A DNA stretch of 64,000 nucleotides from Lapillicoccus sp. (GTDB taxonomy: Bacteria > Actinomycetota > Actinomycetes > Actinomycetales > Dermatophilaceae). Below the pieces are notes generated by a model. That model did not search any database. It had not been told where the DNA came from and worked only from the letters and a program-made list of their open reading frames with translations. Both the position numbers and the translations under genes were made by a program. This document shows, one piece after another, positions 40,367 through 49,779 of the stretch (positions are counted from its first letter, which is position 1; every line of letters starts with the position of its first letter). The stretch spans positions 1 through 64,000 of the forward strand of contig NZ_JANXRJ010000103.1 in NCBI RefSeq assembly GCF_025353065.1, written 5' to 3'.

Positions 40367-41617
40367 TCACCACCCCTTCGCGGCGGTCTGGCCGAGGCTG
40401 CTGCCCTCGGCCCGCATCCGGAAGACCGTCCGGATCAGGGCCGGCGCGGCGATGAAGAGCACCGTCAGTGCCTGCACCACCGAGACGAGGTCGACCGGGG
40501 TCCCGGTCTGGGAGGCCATCCGTTGCCCACCCGCGCGCAGCGCGCCGAAGAGGAGTCCTGCGGCGAGGACGCCGGCCGGCTTCCCCCGGCCGAGCAGCGC
40601 GACGGTGATGCCGTCGAACCCGACGCCGTTGTCGATGCCCCCGACGACCTGGTCGCTCGGTCCCATGATCTGGGCGGCACCTGCTGCCCCGCAGAGGGCT
40701 CCGGCGAGGACCATGGCCCAGACCGCGCCTCCACCGACGGACATCCCGGCCGTGCGGGCGGCAGCCGGGTTGATGCCGATCGCGCGGAGGCGGAACCCGA
40801 GGGTGGTCCGTTCGAGGATGTACCAGACGACCACGCACAGGGCGACGACGACGAGGATGCCGATGTTGGCGCGCAGCGAGCTGCCGAACAGGCGCGGATA
40901 CTTGGTTCCGGGGTTGACCGTTCGTGAGATCGCGTCGGTGAACGGGGGCGCCTGGAACCAGCGCACCGACAGCAGCAGCGCGAGGACGTTGACGCCGATG
41001 TAGTTGAGCATGATCGTCGTGATGACCTCGTGGGCGCCGGTGCGCGCCTTGAGCCCGCCCGCGATGCCGCCCCAGACCGCGCCGCCGATCATCCCGGCGA
41101 GCAGCACGAGGGGCACCTGGATGGGCCACGGCAGGTCGAGGGTGAAACCGACGAAACCCGCCGTTGCCGCCCCGATGACGACCTGGCCCTGGCCGCCGAT
41201 GTTGAACAGGCCGGAGCGGAAGGCGATCGCGACCGACAGACCGGCGAGGGTGACGGGGCCGGCATACACGAGGGTCTCGGAGATCGAGCCGAGGATCTCC
41301 GTCGCGCTCCCCGACGAGAACGTCGCCGGGTCGACGATGGAACCGCGGAAGAGCCAGCCGTAGGCCGGGCCGACGGCGTGCCACGCCGCCGCGAACAGGT
41401 CGCCCGGTGAGGCGAAGAAGTATGCCGCGGCCGCGCGGACCGCCGGATCGGCGAGACAGATGATGACCGCGGCGACCACGAGGGCGAGCACGACGGCCAG
41501 CAGCCCGGTCAGGATCTCGCGCCACACCGACGACCCCGCCGGGGCGGCCGGAGTCGAGGACTTGACCGGCGGCTCGGCCACCTCGGGGGCGGCGGCCGGT
41601 GTGGTCGACGTGCTCAT
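40367..41617 (-). CDS. Nucleoside ABC transporter permease
   Basis: GLSVAIAFRSGLFNIGGQGQVVIGAATAGFVG; TM-rich. Confidence 0.88.
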   Translation of the reverse strand: MSTSTTPAAAPEVAEPPVKSSTPAAPAGSSVWREILTGLLAVVLALVVAAVIICLADPAVRAAAAYFFASPGDLFAAAWHAVGPAYGWLFRGSIVDPATFSSGSATEILGSISETLVYAGPVTLAGLSVAIAFRSGLFNIGGQGQVVIGAATAGFVGFTLDLPWPIQVPLVLLAGMIGGAVWGGIAGGLKARTGAHEVITTIMLNYIGVNVLALLLSVRWFQAPPFTDAISRTVNPGTKYPRLFGSSLRANIGILVVVALCVVVWYILERTTLGFRLRAIGINPAAARTAGMSVGGGAVWAMVLAGALCGAAGAAQIMGPSDQVVGGIDNGVGFDGITVALLGRGKPAGVLAAGLLFGALRAGGQRMASQTGTPVDLVSVVQALTVLFIAAPALIRTVFRMRAEGSSLGQTAAKGW

Positions 41618-43155
41618 GAAGCCTCGCTCTCGGAGGGGAAGGGAGCGGCGGGCGCCGAGCCGGCCGTCGTGCCGGCCATGGCGAGCCCGACCTCGTCGGC
41701 CGACGAGCCGGCCGGGAACTCGGCGATGATCCCCCCGCGGTAGATGACGAGGATGCGGTCCGCGAGGCTGAGGACCTCGTCGAGCTCGGAGGAGACGAGG
41801 AGCACCCCGGCCCCCGCGTCACGCGCCTCGATGACCCGACGGTGGACGAACTCGATCGACCCGACGTCGAGTCCTCGGGTGGGTTGGGCCAGGACGAGCA
41901 GGTCGAGGTCGCGCGACATCTCGCGCGCGAGGACGACCTTCTGCTGGTTTCCTCCCGACAACGTCGACGCGGTGGCGGTGGGAGACGGGGTGCGCACGTC
42001 GAACTCGGCGATCTTGGCCCCGGCGTTGTCCTGGATGGCTTCGAGGTCGAGCCGACCGGAGTGGGAGAAGGGCGCCTTCGAGACGACGTCGAGGACGAGG
42101 TTCTCGGCGATGGTGAAATCGGCCACCAGCCCGTCGAGGCTGCGGTCCTCGGGCGCGTAGCCCAGGCCCTGGTCGAGCATCGAGTGGATGTCGGTCGTCG
42201 TGGCGACGCCGCCCTTGAACCGCACCGTCCCCGACGTCGGCTTCTCGAGCCCGACGATGATCTCGGTGAGCTCGCTCTGGCCGTTGCCCTGGACACCCGC
42301 GAGCGCCACGATCTCGCCCCGGCGGACCGTGAGGTCGACGCCGTCCACGGGCACGTGGCCGTCGGGCTGGACCAGACGCAGGTCGGTGACCTCGAGGACG
42401 GCCTCCGCGGGTGCCGCCGGCCGCTTGTCGACGCGCAGGAGCACCGGTCGGCCGACCATCATCGAGGCCAGGGTCTGCTCGGAGTCGGTGGGCAGGGCCT
42501 CGCCGACGACGGCGCCACGACGGATCACGGTGACCCGGTCGGCGATGGCCCGGATCTCCTTGAGCTTGTGGGTGATGATGACGATCGAGGTGCCGCGGTC
42601 GCGCAGCTCGCGCATGATGCTGAAGAGGCCCTGGATCTCGGGCGGGGTGAGGACGGCGGTCGGCTCGTCGAGCACGAGCAGGTCGCAGCCGCGGATGATC
42701 GCCTTGAGGATCTCGACCCGCTGCTGGAGTCCGACGGGGAGCTCCCCGACCCGCGCGTCGGGGTCGACCTCGAGGTGGTATCGGCCGGCCACCTCCACCA
42801 GCTCCGCGCGGGCGGCGGCCTCGTCGAGGAGCCCGGCCCGGGAGCGCTCGTGCCCCAGCATGATGTTCTCCAGGACCGTGAACACGGGAATGAGCATGAA
42901 GTGCTGGTGCACCATGCCGATGCCCGCAGCCATCGCGTCACCGGGGCCGGCGAAGACCGCCGCCTTCCCGTCGATGACGATCTGGCCCTCGTCCGGTGCA
43001 TAGAGCCCGTAGAGCACGTTCATCAGCGTGCTCTTGCCGGCGCCGTTCTCCCCGAGCAGACCATGGATCTCGGCCGGCTCGACGACGAGGTCGATGGCGT
43101 CGTTCGCGACGAGGGCTCCGAATCGTTTCGTGATGCCCCGGAGCTCCAGCCTCAT
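41614..43155 (-). CDS. Nucleoside ABC transporter ATP-binding protein (two NBDs)
   Basis: LLGENGAGKSTLMNVLYGLYAPDEGQI...VLDEPTAVLTP...TLSGGNQQKVVLAREMSRDLDLLVLAQPTRGLDVGSIEF. Confidence 0.93.
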   Translation of the reverse strand: MRLELRGITKRFGALVANDAIDLVVEPAEIHGLLGENGAGKSTLMNVLYGLYAPDEGQIVIDGKAAVFAGPGDAMAAGIGMVHQHFMLIPVFTVLENIMLGHERSRAGLLDEAAARAELVEVAGRYHLEVDPDARVGELPVGLQQRVEILKAIIRGCDLLVLDEPTAVLTPPEIQGLFSIMRELRDRGTSIVIITHKLKEIRAIADRVTVIRRGAVVGEALPTDSEQTLASMMVGRPVLLRVDKRPAAPAEAVLEVTDLRLVQPDGHVPVDGVDLTVRRGEIVALAGVQGNGQSELTEIIVGLEKPTSGTVRFKGGVATTTDIHSMLDQGLGYAPEDRSLDGLVADFTIAENLVLDVVSKAPFSHSGRLDLEAIQDNAGAKIAEFDVRTPSPTATASTLSGGNQQKVVLAREMSRDLDLLVLAQPTRGLDVGSIEFVHRRVIEARDAGAGVLLVSSELDEVLSLADRILVIYRGGIIAEFPAGSSADEVGLAMAGTTAGSAPAAPFPSESEAS

Positions 43156-43189
43156 GGGTGCAACCTCTCACAGAACGGGGGTCGGAGGA

Positions 43190-43231
43190 CACGTTCGCCC
43201 CGCCGCCCGGACGGGCGACGAGGCGAACGTG
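43190..43231. terminator. Nested hairpin between BMP lipoprotein gene and ABC ATPase gene
   Basis: CACGTTCGCC ... GGCGAACGTG (10 bp perfect) enclosing CGCCCG-GA-CGGGCG. Confidence 0.5.
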
Positions 43232-43283
43232 ACGGCGAGGCGGCATACCGGCGGAGGAGCCTTCGCCCGAGGTTGGTCCAGGA

Positions 43284-44372
43284 TCAGCCGCGACCGGGGG
43301 TGGCCGGCTTGATCTCCCCGGAGATGATCTTCGTCTTGATGGTGGCGATCTCGCTCTTGAGATCGGCGGGGATCTTCGCGTCGAACTGGTTGAAGCCGTC
43401 GATGCCCGTGCCGCCGTTCGCCAGCGTCCCGTCGAAGGTGCCGGTGAGGGGCTTGCCGGACTTGACGCCCTCCAGGAACGCGCCGATCCGATCGGGGATG
43501 CCCTTCAGCACGCTCGTCGCGATGTTGGGGCAATCCTGCGGGTAGAAGGTGCAGCCCGGGAAGTCGACCCAGAAGATGGTCAGCTTGCCGCCCTGGGCCT
43601 CGGCCTCCGTCAGCGCACCCTCCCCCGAGGCGCCCGCGACCGGGAAGATGACGTCGGCGCCGGCGCGGAACATCTGCTGGGTGATGGAGCGACCCGTGCC
43701 CTTGTCGTTGAAGCCCTTGCTGGGGTCCGGGCTGACGGCCGTGCCGGTCTTGCCGTTCCAGCCGAGGACCTGGACGGTCTTGCCCTTCTGCTGGTTGTAG
43801 TAGTTCACCCCGTCGAGGTAGCCATCCATGTAGTCGGTCACCGCCTGCGGGAGCAGCGTGCCGCCGAACGTGCCGACCTTGCCCGTCTTGGTGAGCCCGG
43901 CCGCGAGGTAGCCGGCCTGGAAACCGGACTGTGCCGTCTCGAACTTCATGCCGTAGACGTTGGGTGCGTTGGACCCGGAGTCGACGATGGCGAACGGCAC
44001 CGTCGGGTTGGCCATCGCCACCTTCTTCGTCGCGTCGGCGAGGTTGAAGCCGACGGAGACGATCGCCTTGCAGCCGTTCTTCACGCTGTTGGTGAGGTTG
44101 GGCTCGTAGTCCGAGTTGCCCTGGGACTGGATGTAGGAGACCTCGAGAGCAGGGTCCTTCTTCGCCGCGTCCTGCATGCCCTGCCAGGCGGACTGGTTGA
44201 AGGACTTGTCGTCGACGCCCCCGGTGTCGAGGACGATGCAGGCCTTGACCTTCGCGCCGGCGGCCGTCGCCGACGCGCCACTGCCTGCGGTGTCAGTCGG
44301 CTTGCTGCCGCACCCGGCCAGGGCGAGCCCGGCCACGGCGACACCCGCCACGATCTTCAACGATGAACGCAC
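43284..44372 (-). CDS. BMP-family nucleoside-binding lipoprotein
   Basis: VRSSLKIVAGVAVAGLALAGCGSKP lipobox; ACIVLDTGGVDDKSFNQSAWQGMQDA; GTG start with AGAGGAG upstream. Confidence 0.9.
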   Translation of the reverse strand: MRSSLKIVAGVAVAGLALAGCGSKPTDTAGSGASATAAGAKVKACIVLDTGGVDDKSFNQSAWQGMQDAAKKDPALEVSYIQSQGNSDYEPNLTNSVKNGCKAIVSVGFNLADATKKVAMANPTVPFAIVDSGSNAPNVYGMKFETAQSGFQAGYLAAGLTKTGKVGTFGGTLLPQAVTDYMDGYLDGVNYYNQQKGKTVQVLGWNGKTGTAVSPDPSKGFNDKGTGRSITQQMFRAGADVIFPVAGASGEGALTEAEAQGGKLTIFWVDFPGCTFYPQDCPNIATSVLKGIPDRIGAFLEGVKSGKPLTGTFDGTLANGGTGIDGFNQFDAKIPADLKSEIATIKTKIISGEIKPATPGRG

Positions 44373-44546
44373 GGCGCTCTCCTCTTCTGGGTCCCGGAAT
44401 ATTCGGGGCGTCACTGAGCCGCCACGACGGCACCATAGCGTCCCGGTGTCCACTACGTGGACAGTTGCGGAGGGGTCGGGGGTCAACCGTTACCGATCCG
44501 CGACCGAAGGTCTGTCACGCACGCCCGGGCGGCCGACCGGGACGGC

Positions 44547-45734
44547 TCAGCGGGTCCCGCCAGCGAGCGCGGCGCCCGCCAGGACCTTCGCACCGATCCC
44601 GATCGCGCGCTCGTCGATGACGACGTCGCCCTGGTGGAGGTCGTAGGTCCGCCCACCGGGGGTGCGGGTGCCGAGCCGGGCCATGGCCCCGGGGACGGAG
44701 CTGAGGTACCACGCGAAGTCCTCGCCTCCGAGGGACTGCGCGGTGGGGGTCTCGAGCGCCCCGGCCGAGAGGACGCCGGCCCGCAACGCCTCGATCGCAT
44801 GACCCTCGTTGACCACCGGCGGCACGCCGGGCACGTGCTTGACGTGCGCGGTCACGGCATAGGGGGCGACGACGGCGTGGATCAGCTGCTCGAGGATCGG
44901 GCCCGACGTCTTCCACACCTCGGCGTCGAGCATCCGCAGGGTGCCGGTCGCCGTGCCGATCGAGGGGATCACGTTGCCCGCGCCGCCGGCGTGGACGCTG
45001 CCCCAGACCAGCGCGACCCCGGCCCGCGGGTCGAGTCGGCGGGACAGGGCGGCAGGCACGTCGGTGACGACCTTGGCCAGCGCGTAGGTGAGGTCCTGCG
45101 TGAGGTGCGGCCGCGAGGTGTGGCCACCGCGACCGGTGAGCGTGACCTCGACGGAGTCGGCGGCGGCGGTGACGGCGCCGACCTTGAGGCCGACCGACCC
45201 CACGGCGATCGTCGGGTCGCAGTGGACGGCGAGGATCCGGTCGACGCCGTCGAGACCACCCGCCTCCATGACGTCGTGCGCCCCACCGGGGATGACCTCC
45301 TCGGCGGGCTGGAAGACCAGGCGGACGCCGAGGCCACGGGCGAGCAGCTCGCCCTCGCGGGCCTTGAGGAGGAGGCCGGCGCCGAGGACGGCACTCGTGT
45401 GGACGTCGTGGCCGCAGGCGTGGCAGACGCCGCTGACGGTCGAGGTGAAGGGCAGGCCGGTGGCCTCGGGCACGGGCAGCGCGTCGAGGTCGGCCCGAAG
45501 CGCCACCCGGTATGCCGGGTGCTCGGCCCCCAGGTCGGCGACCAGACCCGAGACCGGCAGCAGCCGGACGGCGAACCCCGCCGCCTCGAGCCGGTCGGCG
45601 ACGGCGGCGGTCGTCCGGTGCTCGCGGCGCGACAGCTCGGGGTGGGCGTGCAGGTCGCGGCGAAAGGCGATCAGCTCGCTCTCCAGGGCCTCGAACGTCG
45701 TCGGCACGGCGGGGCTCGGGTGCGGGCGGGTCAC
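44547..45734 (-). CDS. M20-family amidohydrolase
   Basis: FRRDLHAHPELSRREHRTTAAVADRL...ALRADLDALPVPEATGLPFTST...HACGHDVHTSAVLGAG. Confidence 0.92.
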   Translation of the reverse strand: MTRPHPSPAVPTTFEALESELIAFRRDLHAHPELSRREHRTTAAVADRLEAAGFAVRLLPVSGLVADLGAEHPAYRVALRADLDALPVPEATGLPFTSTVSGVCHACGHDVHTSAVLGAGLLLKAREGELLARGLGVRLVFQPAEEVIPGGAHDVMEAGGLDGVDRILAVHCDPTIAVGSVGLKVGAVTAAADSVEVTLTGRGGHTSRPHLTQDLTYALAKVVTDVPAALSRRLDPRAGVALVWGSVHAGGAGNVIPSIGTATGTLRMLDAEVWKTSGPILEQLIHAVVAPYAVTAHVKHVPGVPPVVNEGHAIEALRAGVLSAGALETPTAQSLGGEDFAWYLSSVPGAMARLGTRTPGGRTYDLHQGDVVIDERAIGIGAKVLAGAALAGGTR

Positions 45735-45879
45735 GCTTTCGATGTTAGTCGGGGGTGGACCGCCCGCTCGGAGCCGGAGGTGGTGGTGTCAGTGGGAGGC
45801 GGTGCTGATGGCCTGGGACTCGGCGACGGGGACACGTGACCGGCTTCGACGACTGGCAGCTCCACGGCATACTCGGCGC

Positions 45880-46824
45880 ATGTCCAGCCCTGTCGCCGCT
45901 GCCCCCTTCCTCGTCCATGCCGAGGTCGCCCAGGCCCTCGCCGAGGGTCGCGGCGTCGTCGCGCTCGAGAGCACGATCCTCGCTCACGGCCTCCCCCGCG
46001 GCGACAACCGCCGGATCGCCGACGAGATCGAGGACGCGGTCCGCGGCGCGGGATCTGTGCCCGCGACGATCGCCGTGCTCGACGGGGCTGTGCACATCGG
46101 CCTCGACGACGACGACCTCGACCGGATCTGCCACGAGGACGACGTCCTCAAGCTGAGCATCCGCGACGTCGGGGTGGCCGTCGCGCTCAAGCGCACGGGA
46201 GCGACGACGGTCGCCTCGACAGCGGCGCTCGCCCACCGGGCCGGCATCCGGGTCTTCGCCACCGGCGGCCTCGGTGGGGTGCACCGCGGCGCGGCGGAGA
46301 CCTTCGACGTCTCCGCAGATCTCGGGGCCCTCGCCAGGACACCGGTGCTCGTCGTGTGCGCCGGCGTCAAGTCGATCCTCGACGTCGCCGCCACCCTCGA
46401 GATGCTCGAGTCGCTCTCGGTGCCCGTCCTCGGTTACCGCACCGCGCGCTTCCCCGGCTTCTACCTCACCGACTCCGGCCACCGGACTCCGTGGGTGGTC
46501 GACTCCGCGGCACAGGCCGCGGCAGTCGCGCACGCCCGTCGGCTGCTCGGAACCGACTCTGCCGGCGTCGTGCTCGCCAATCCCCTACCCGAGGGGCGGC
46601 AGGTCGACCCCCTGCTGCACGACCGGCTCGTCGCCGAGGGTCTCGCGCTCCTGGCCCGCGAGGGGGTCACCGGCAAGGACGTCACGCCGCGGCTCCTGGA
46701 GTTCTTCCACAGCAGCTCCGGTGGCGAGAGCCTGCGCGCCAACGTCGAGCTGGTGCTGTCCAACGCCGCGCTCGCCGGTGAGGTCGCGGTCGAGCTCGCG
46801 GAGCTGGAGGCGGAGGACCGGTGA
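45880..46824 (+). CDS. psuG: Pseudouridine-5'-phosphate glycosidase
   Basis: VALESTILAHGLPRGDNRRIADEIEDAVR...TVASTAALAHRAGIRVFATGGLGGVHRG...DVTPRLLEFFHSSSGGESLRANV. Confidence 0.93.
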   Translation: MSSPVAAAPFLVHAEVAQALAEGRGVVALESTILAHGLPRGDNRRIADEIEDAVRGAGSVPATIAVLDGAVHIGLDDDDLDRICHEDDVLKLSIRDVGVAVALKRTGATTVASTAALAHRAGIRVFATGGLGGVHRGAAETFDVSADLGALARTPVLVVCAGVKSILDVAATLEMLESLSVPVLGYRTARFPGFYLTDSGHRTPWVVDSAAQAAAVAHARRLLGTDSAGVVLANPLPEGRQVDPLLHDRLVAEGLALLAREGVTGKDVTPRLLEFFHSSSGGESLRANVELVLSNAALAGEVAVELAELEAEDR

Positions 46825-47702
46825 CACCGGTGTCGGCGAGCCGGCCGGTCGTGGTCGTGGGCGACGTCGGCATCGACGTGCTCACCCGCCCGCGTATGCC
46901 GCTCGTGCCCGGCGGCGAGTCGCCCTCCGACATAAGACTGGTGCCGGGGGGCGCCGGTGGCAACACCGCTGCCTGGCTCGCGCGGCACGGCGTCGATGTC
47001 GCTCTCGTCGCGCGGATCGGTGCCGACCAGACGGGTGCGGCAGCACGAGGAGCGTTGGAGCGCTTGGGTGTTCGTTGTATCTTTGCGGTCGATGAGGTGC
47101 TCCCGACCTGCGTGGTCGTCGTCCTGGTCGACGATGCCGGCGAGCGGACGATGCTGTCCGACCGCGGCGCCAACAAGGCGTTCGGCGCGGCCGACGTCGA
47201 CCTCGACGCGGCGGCGCTCGGACCGGCCCACCTGCACCTGAGCGGCTACGTCCTCTTCGACCCGTCGTCGCGCGAAGCCGGGCTCGCCGCCCTCGCCGGG
47301 GCGCGCGAGCGCGGTTGGACGACGTCGGTCGACCCGCAGGCCGCCGAGCTCGTGACCGCGGTCGGCCCCGAGGCCTTTCTCGGTTGGGTCGACGGGGTGG
47401 ATCTGTTGCTGCCGAACGAGATCGAGATCGAGGCGCTGGGCGGGACCGAGGTGGCGTTGGAGCACGTCGGCACGGTCGTCGTCACCTACGGCGCTGCCGG
47501 CGCCCGGTGGTTCACCGCGACCGGCGACGAGCACGTCGACGCCCCGGCCATCACCTGCATCGACTCCACCGGAGCCGGCGACGCCTTCAACGCCGGGCTC
47601 CTCGCGAGCTGGCTCGCCGGCGGCTCCCCCGCTGCCGCCCTGACCGCCGGGGTAGCCGCCGGCAGCACCGTCGCCGCGGACGTGGGCGCCCGGCCGGCCT
47701 GA
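46821..47702 (+). CDS. psuK: PfkB-family carbohydrate kinase, likely pseudouridine kinase
   Basis: VVVGDVGIDVLTRP..., PGGAGGNTAAWLARHGVDVALVARIGAD..., ITCIDSTGAGDAFNAGLLASW; overlaps psuG. Confidence 0.82.
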   Translation: MTPVSASRPVVVVGDVGIDVLTRPRMPLVPGGESPSDIRLVPGGAGGNTAAWLARHGVDVALVARIGADQTGAAARGALERLGVRCIFAVDEVLPTCVVVVLVDDAGERTMLSDRGANKAFGAADVDLDAAALGPAHLHLSGYVLFDPSSREAGLAALAGARERGWTTSVDPQAAELVTAVGPEAFLGWVDGVDLLLPNEIEIEALGGTEVALEHVGTVVVTYGAAGARWFTATGDEHVDAPAITCIDSTGAGDAFNAGLLASWLAGGSPAAALTAGVAAGSTVAADVGARPA

Positions 47703-47728
47703 CGCGGCATACCGACGGGTGGGGACGA

Positions 47729-47805
47729 GGGACGCAGGACCGGCACGAGTCCGGAATGTGACCCAGTCGCCGGCGCAAACCAGGCACGCGCCGGTCCTGC
47801 GTCCC
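47729..47805. repeat. Palindromic repeat family C, copy C1 (16-bp perfect arms)
   Basis: GGGACGCAGGACCGGC ... GCCGGTCCTGCGTCCC. Confidence 0.85.
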
Positions 47806-47854
47806 CTGTGGAGAACTTCCGGGCCGTGGGCGCGGCATACGGCAGGCTCGACGG

Positions 47855-48772
47855 ATGGATCCCGTCGACGTGCTGACCCGCCTCGGCGGCGTCGCGACAT
47901 GGCGGCAGCTGCGACAGGTCGTCCACTGGCGGCGGATCGGCGCGGCCCTGGACGCCGGCACGATCGTGCGGACCGCTACCGGCCGATACGTGCTGCCCAC
48001 CGCCGACGAGGCGCGGCGTGCGGCATCTCGCCTCACGGCCGTCGTCAGCCACACGAGCGCGGCTGCGCACTGGTGCTGGCCGGTCAAGGCCACGCCCCCG
48101 CTGCCCCACCTGACGATCCGATACAAGCGGCGTATCAACAGCGAACTCTCGGCCGTCCTCCACTACCGCGACCTCGAGCCGGCCGAGGTGGTCGACGGCT
48201 GGGTGACCTCCCGCGCCCGGACGGTGGTCGACTGCTGTTTGGACCTGCCCTTCGACGAGGCGTTGGCCGTTGTCGACTCGGCGCTGCGAACTGGGTTGCG
48301 GCACAGAGAGATCCGAGCAACCACGGCATCCCTTCCCGACCGCGGTCGACGACGCGTGCTTGCCGTGCTGACCGCGGGTGACGCCCGGGCGGCCAACCCC
48401 TTCGAGTCGGTGCTGCGTTCGATCGCGACCTCGGTGCCCGGTCTCGCCGCACAGCCGCAGTACCGCATCCGGCTGACGAGCGGCGGACGGATCCGGGTCG
48501 ATCTCGGCGACGAGGACCTGCGGATCGTCCTCGAGGCCGACAGCTTCGAGTTCCACGCCGCCCGCAAGGGCTTCGACCGCGATTGCCGCCGCTACGACTG
48601 GCTCGTCCTCGACGACTGGCTGGTGCTCCGATTCACCTGGGAGATGGTGATGTTCGAACCCGGCCTTGTCACCTCCATGATCCGCGACGCCGTCTCGCTC
48701 CAGAAGGCGCAAGCGCAGCGCCGGGGACGCAGGACCGGCACGAGTCTGGTTCGTCCCGCCGTCCTCGTCTGA
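47855..48772 (+). CDS. AbiEi-antitoxin-like N-terminal wHTH domain plus DUF559 (Vsr-like) nuclease-like C-terminal domain
   Basis: MDPVDVLTRLGGVATWRQLRQVVHWRRIGAALDAGTIVRTATGRYVLP...; C-term RIRVDLGDEDLRIVLEADSFEFHAARKGFDRDCRRYDWLVLDDWLVLRFTWE. Confidence 0.78.
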   Translation: MDPVDVLTRLGGVATWRQLRQVVHWRRIGAALDAGTIVRTATGRYVLPTADEARRAASRLTAVVSHTSAAAHWCWPVKATPPLPHLTIRYKRRINSELSAVLHYRDLEPAEVVDGWVTSRARTVVDCCLDLPFDEALAVVDSALRTGLRHREIRATTASLPDRGRRRVLAVLTAGDARAANPFESVLRSIATSVPGLAAQPQYRIRLTSGGRIRVDLGDEDLRIVLEADSFEFHAARKGFDRDCRRYDWLVLDDWLVLRFTWEMVMFEPGLVTSMIRDAVSLQKAQAQRRGRRTGTSLVRPAVLV

Positions 48773-48801
48773 TACCGGACACCTGCCGGTCGACAGTCCC
48801 C
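48723..48801. repeat. Palindromic repeat family C, copy C2, overlapping the 3' end of the DUF559 gene
   Basis: GGGGACGCAGGACCGGCA ... TGCCGGTCGACAGTCCCC (14/18); left part 25/26 identical to C1 as a direct repeat. Confidence 0.8.
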
Positions 48802-48840
48802 TGAGCGTCCGACCGCCGTCCCCGGCCGCGCCGAGGTGAA

Positions 48841-49542
48841 TCAGCCGGCGGTGACCTTGGTGGCCGCGAACTGGGCGCCTGCCGCCGCGCTGCCGTTGGA
48901 GACGTACTGCAGGTGGGCGGCGAAGTTGTTGCCGTTGCCGCAGACCGGGTCACCGGTGTTGCAGTAGGACTTGGCCCGCGCCCCGTAGGTGGCACTGGCC
49001 GTCTCGATGGTCTGTCGCTGCAGGCCCAGCGGGTTGCCGAACACGACGATGGCCGCGACCTTCGGCGCGAGAGCACTGGGAAGGACGGTGCCGGCTCCCC
49101 CGGTGGTGGTCTGGAGGCCGAGCGCCTTGTCGACGACCGTCGCGCCCTGGGAGTAGCCGCCCAGCACGAACCGCGTGCCGGGGCAGGACGCCGCGACCGA
49201 CTGCACGTGGTTGACCAGGTCGGTGGATCCCGCTCCGGCACTGGACTGGTTGGTGGCGGCCGCGTAGACGACCGCGTAGGACGAGACGCTGCGCCCGGAC
49301 AGGTCCGACGTCACGTCCGAGGTGAAGGGGCCACCGACGCTTCCCAGGCCCTGCCGCTCACCGGTGCCGCGAGCGAAGACGACGTCGATCGACGAACAGG
49401 TGACGGCCGATGCGGGCGCGGCCGGGAGCACGCCGACCAGGCCGCCGACGACGGCGACCGCTGCGGCACCCAGGCCGAAGCGACGTCGACGAACGGGGGT
49501 CGCACCGGTGCGGTCGACAGGACTGTGGGACGTGGTGGGCAA
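48841..49542 (-). CDS. Secreted cutinase-family hydrolase
   Basis: Signal peptide RRRRFGLGAAAVAVVGGLVGVLPAAPASA; CSSIDVVFARGTGE...FVLGGYSQGATVVDKAL. Confidence 0.9.
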   Translation of the reverse strand: MPTTSHSPVDRTGATPVRRRRFGLGAAAVAVVGGLVGVLPAAPASAVTCSSIDVVFARGTGERQGLGSVGGPFTSDVTSDLSGRSVSSYAVVYAAATNQSSAGAGSTDLVNHVQSVAASCPGTRFVLGGYSQGATVVDKALGLQTTTGGAGTVLPSALAPKVAAIVVFGNPLGLQRQTIETASATYGARAKSYCNTGDPVCGNGNNFAAHLQYVSNGSAAAGAQFAATKVTAG

Positions 49543-49779
49543 GACGAACCATCCGTTTCAGCTCGAGGTCGGCCCGGGAATCCGGGCCGTGGCGGATCTC
49601 CCGCCGCCTTTCCATCGGATCACAGCCCCGCACCAGGTTGTCCAGAGCTCATCGTGCCTCGTGCTGTGGCAAGTCCCACACATCGTCATGGCCCGGAGCT
49701 GACCTACTTTTCGCTGAGGCACAGGGGTCAAGCCCCCGCGCTGGTATGCCGCGCCCGTGCCGGAGAGCAGGATGAGGGC

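Noticed and set aside
41842-43545. 567-aa plus-strand ORF opposite the ABC ATPase gene
   Set aside because: Antisense shadow; the minus strand has clear Walker and signature motifs.
47855-48772. Classical AbiE toxin-antitoxin pair
   Set aside because: AbiEi-like N terminus is fused to a DUF559 domain and no AbiEii nucleotidyltransferase toxin gene is adjacent.
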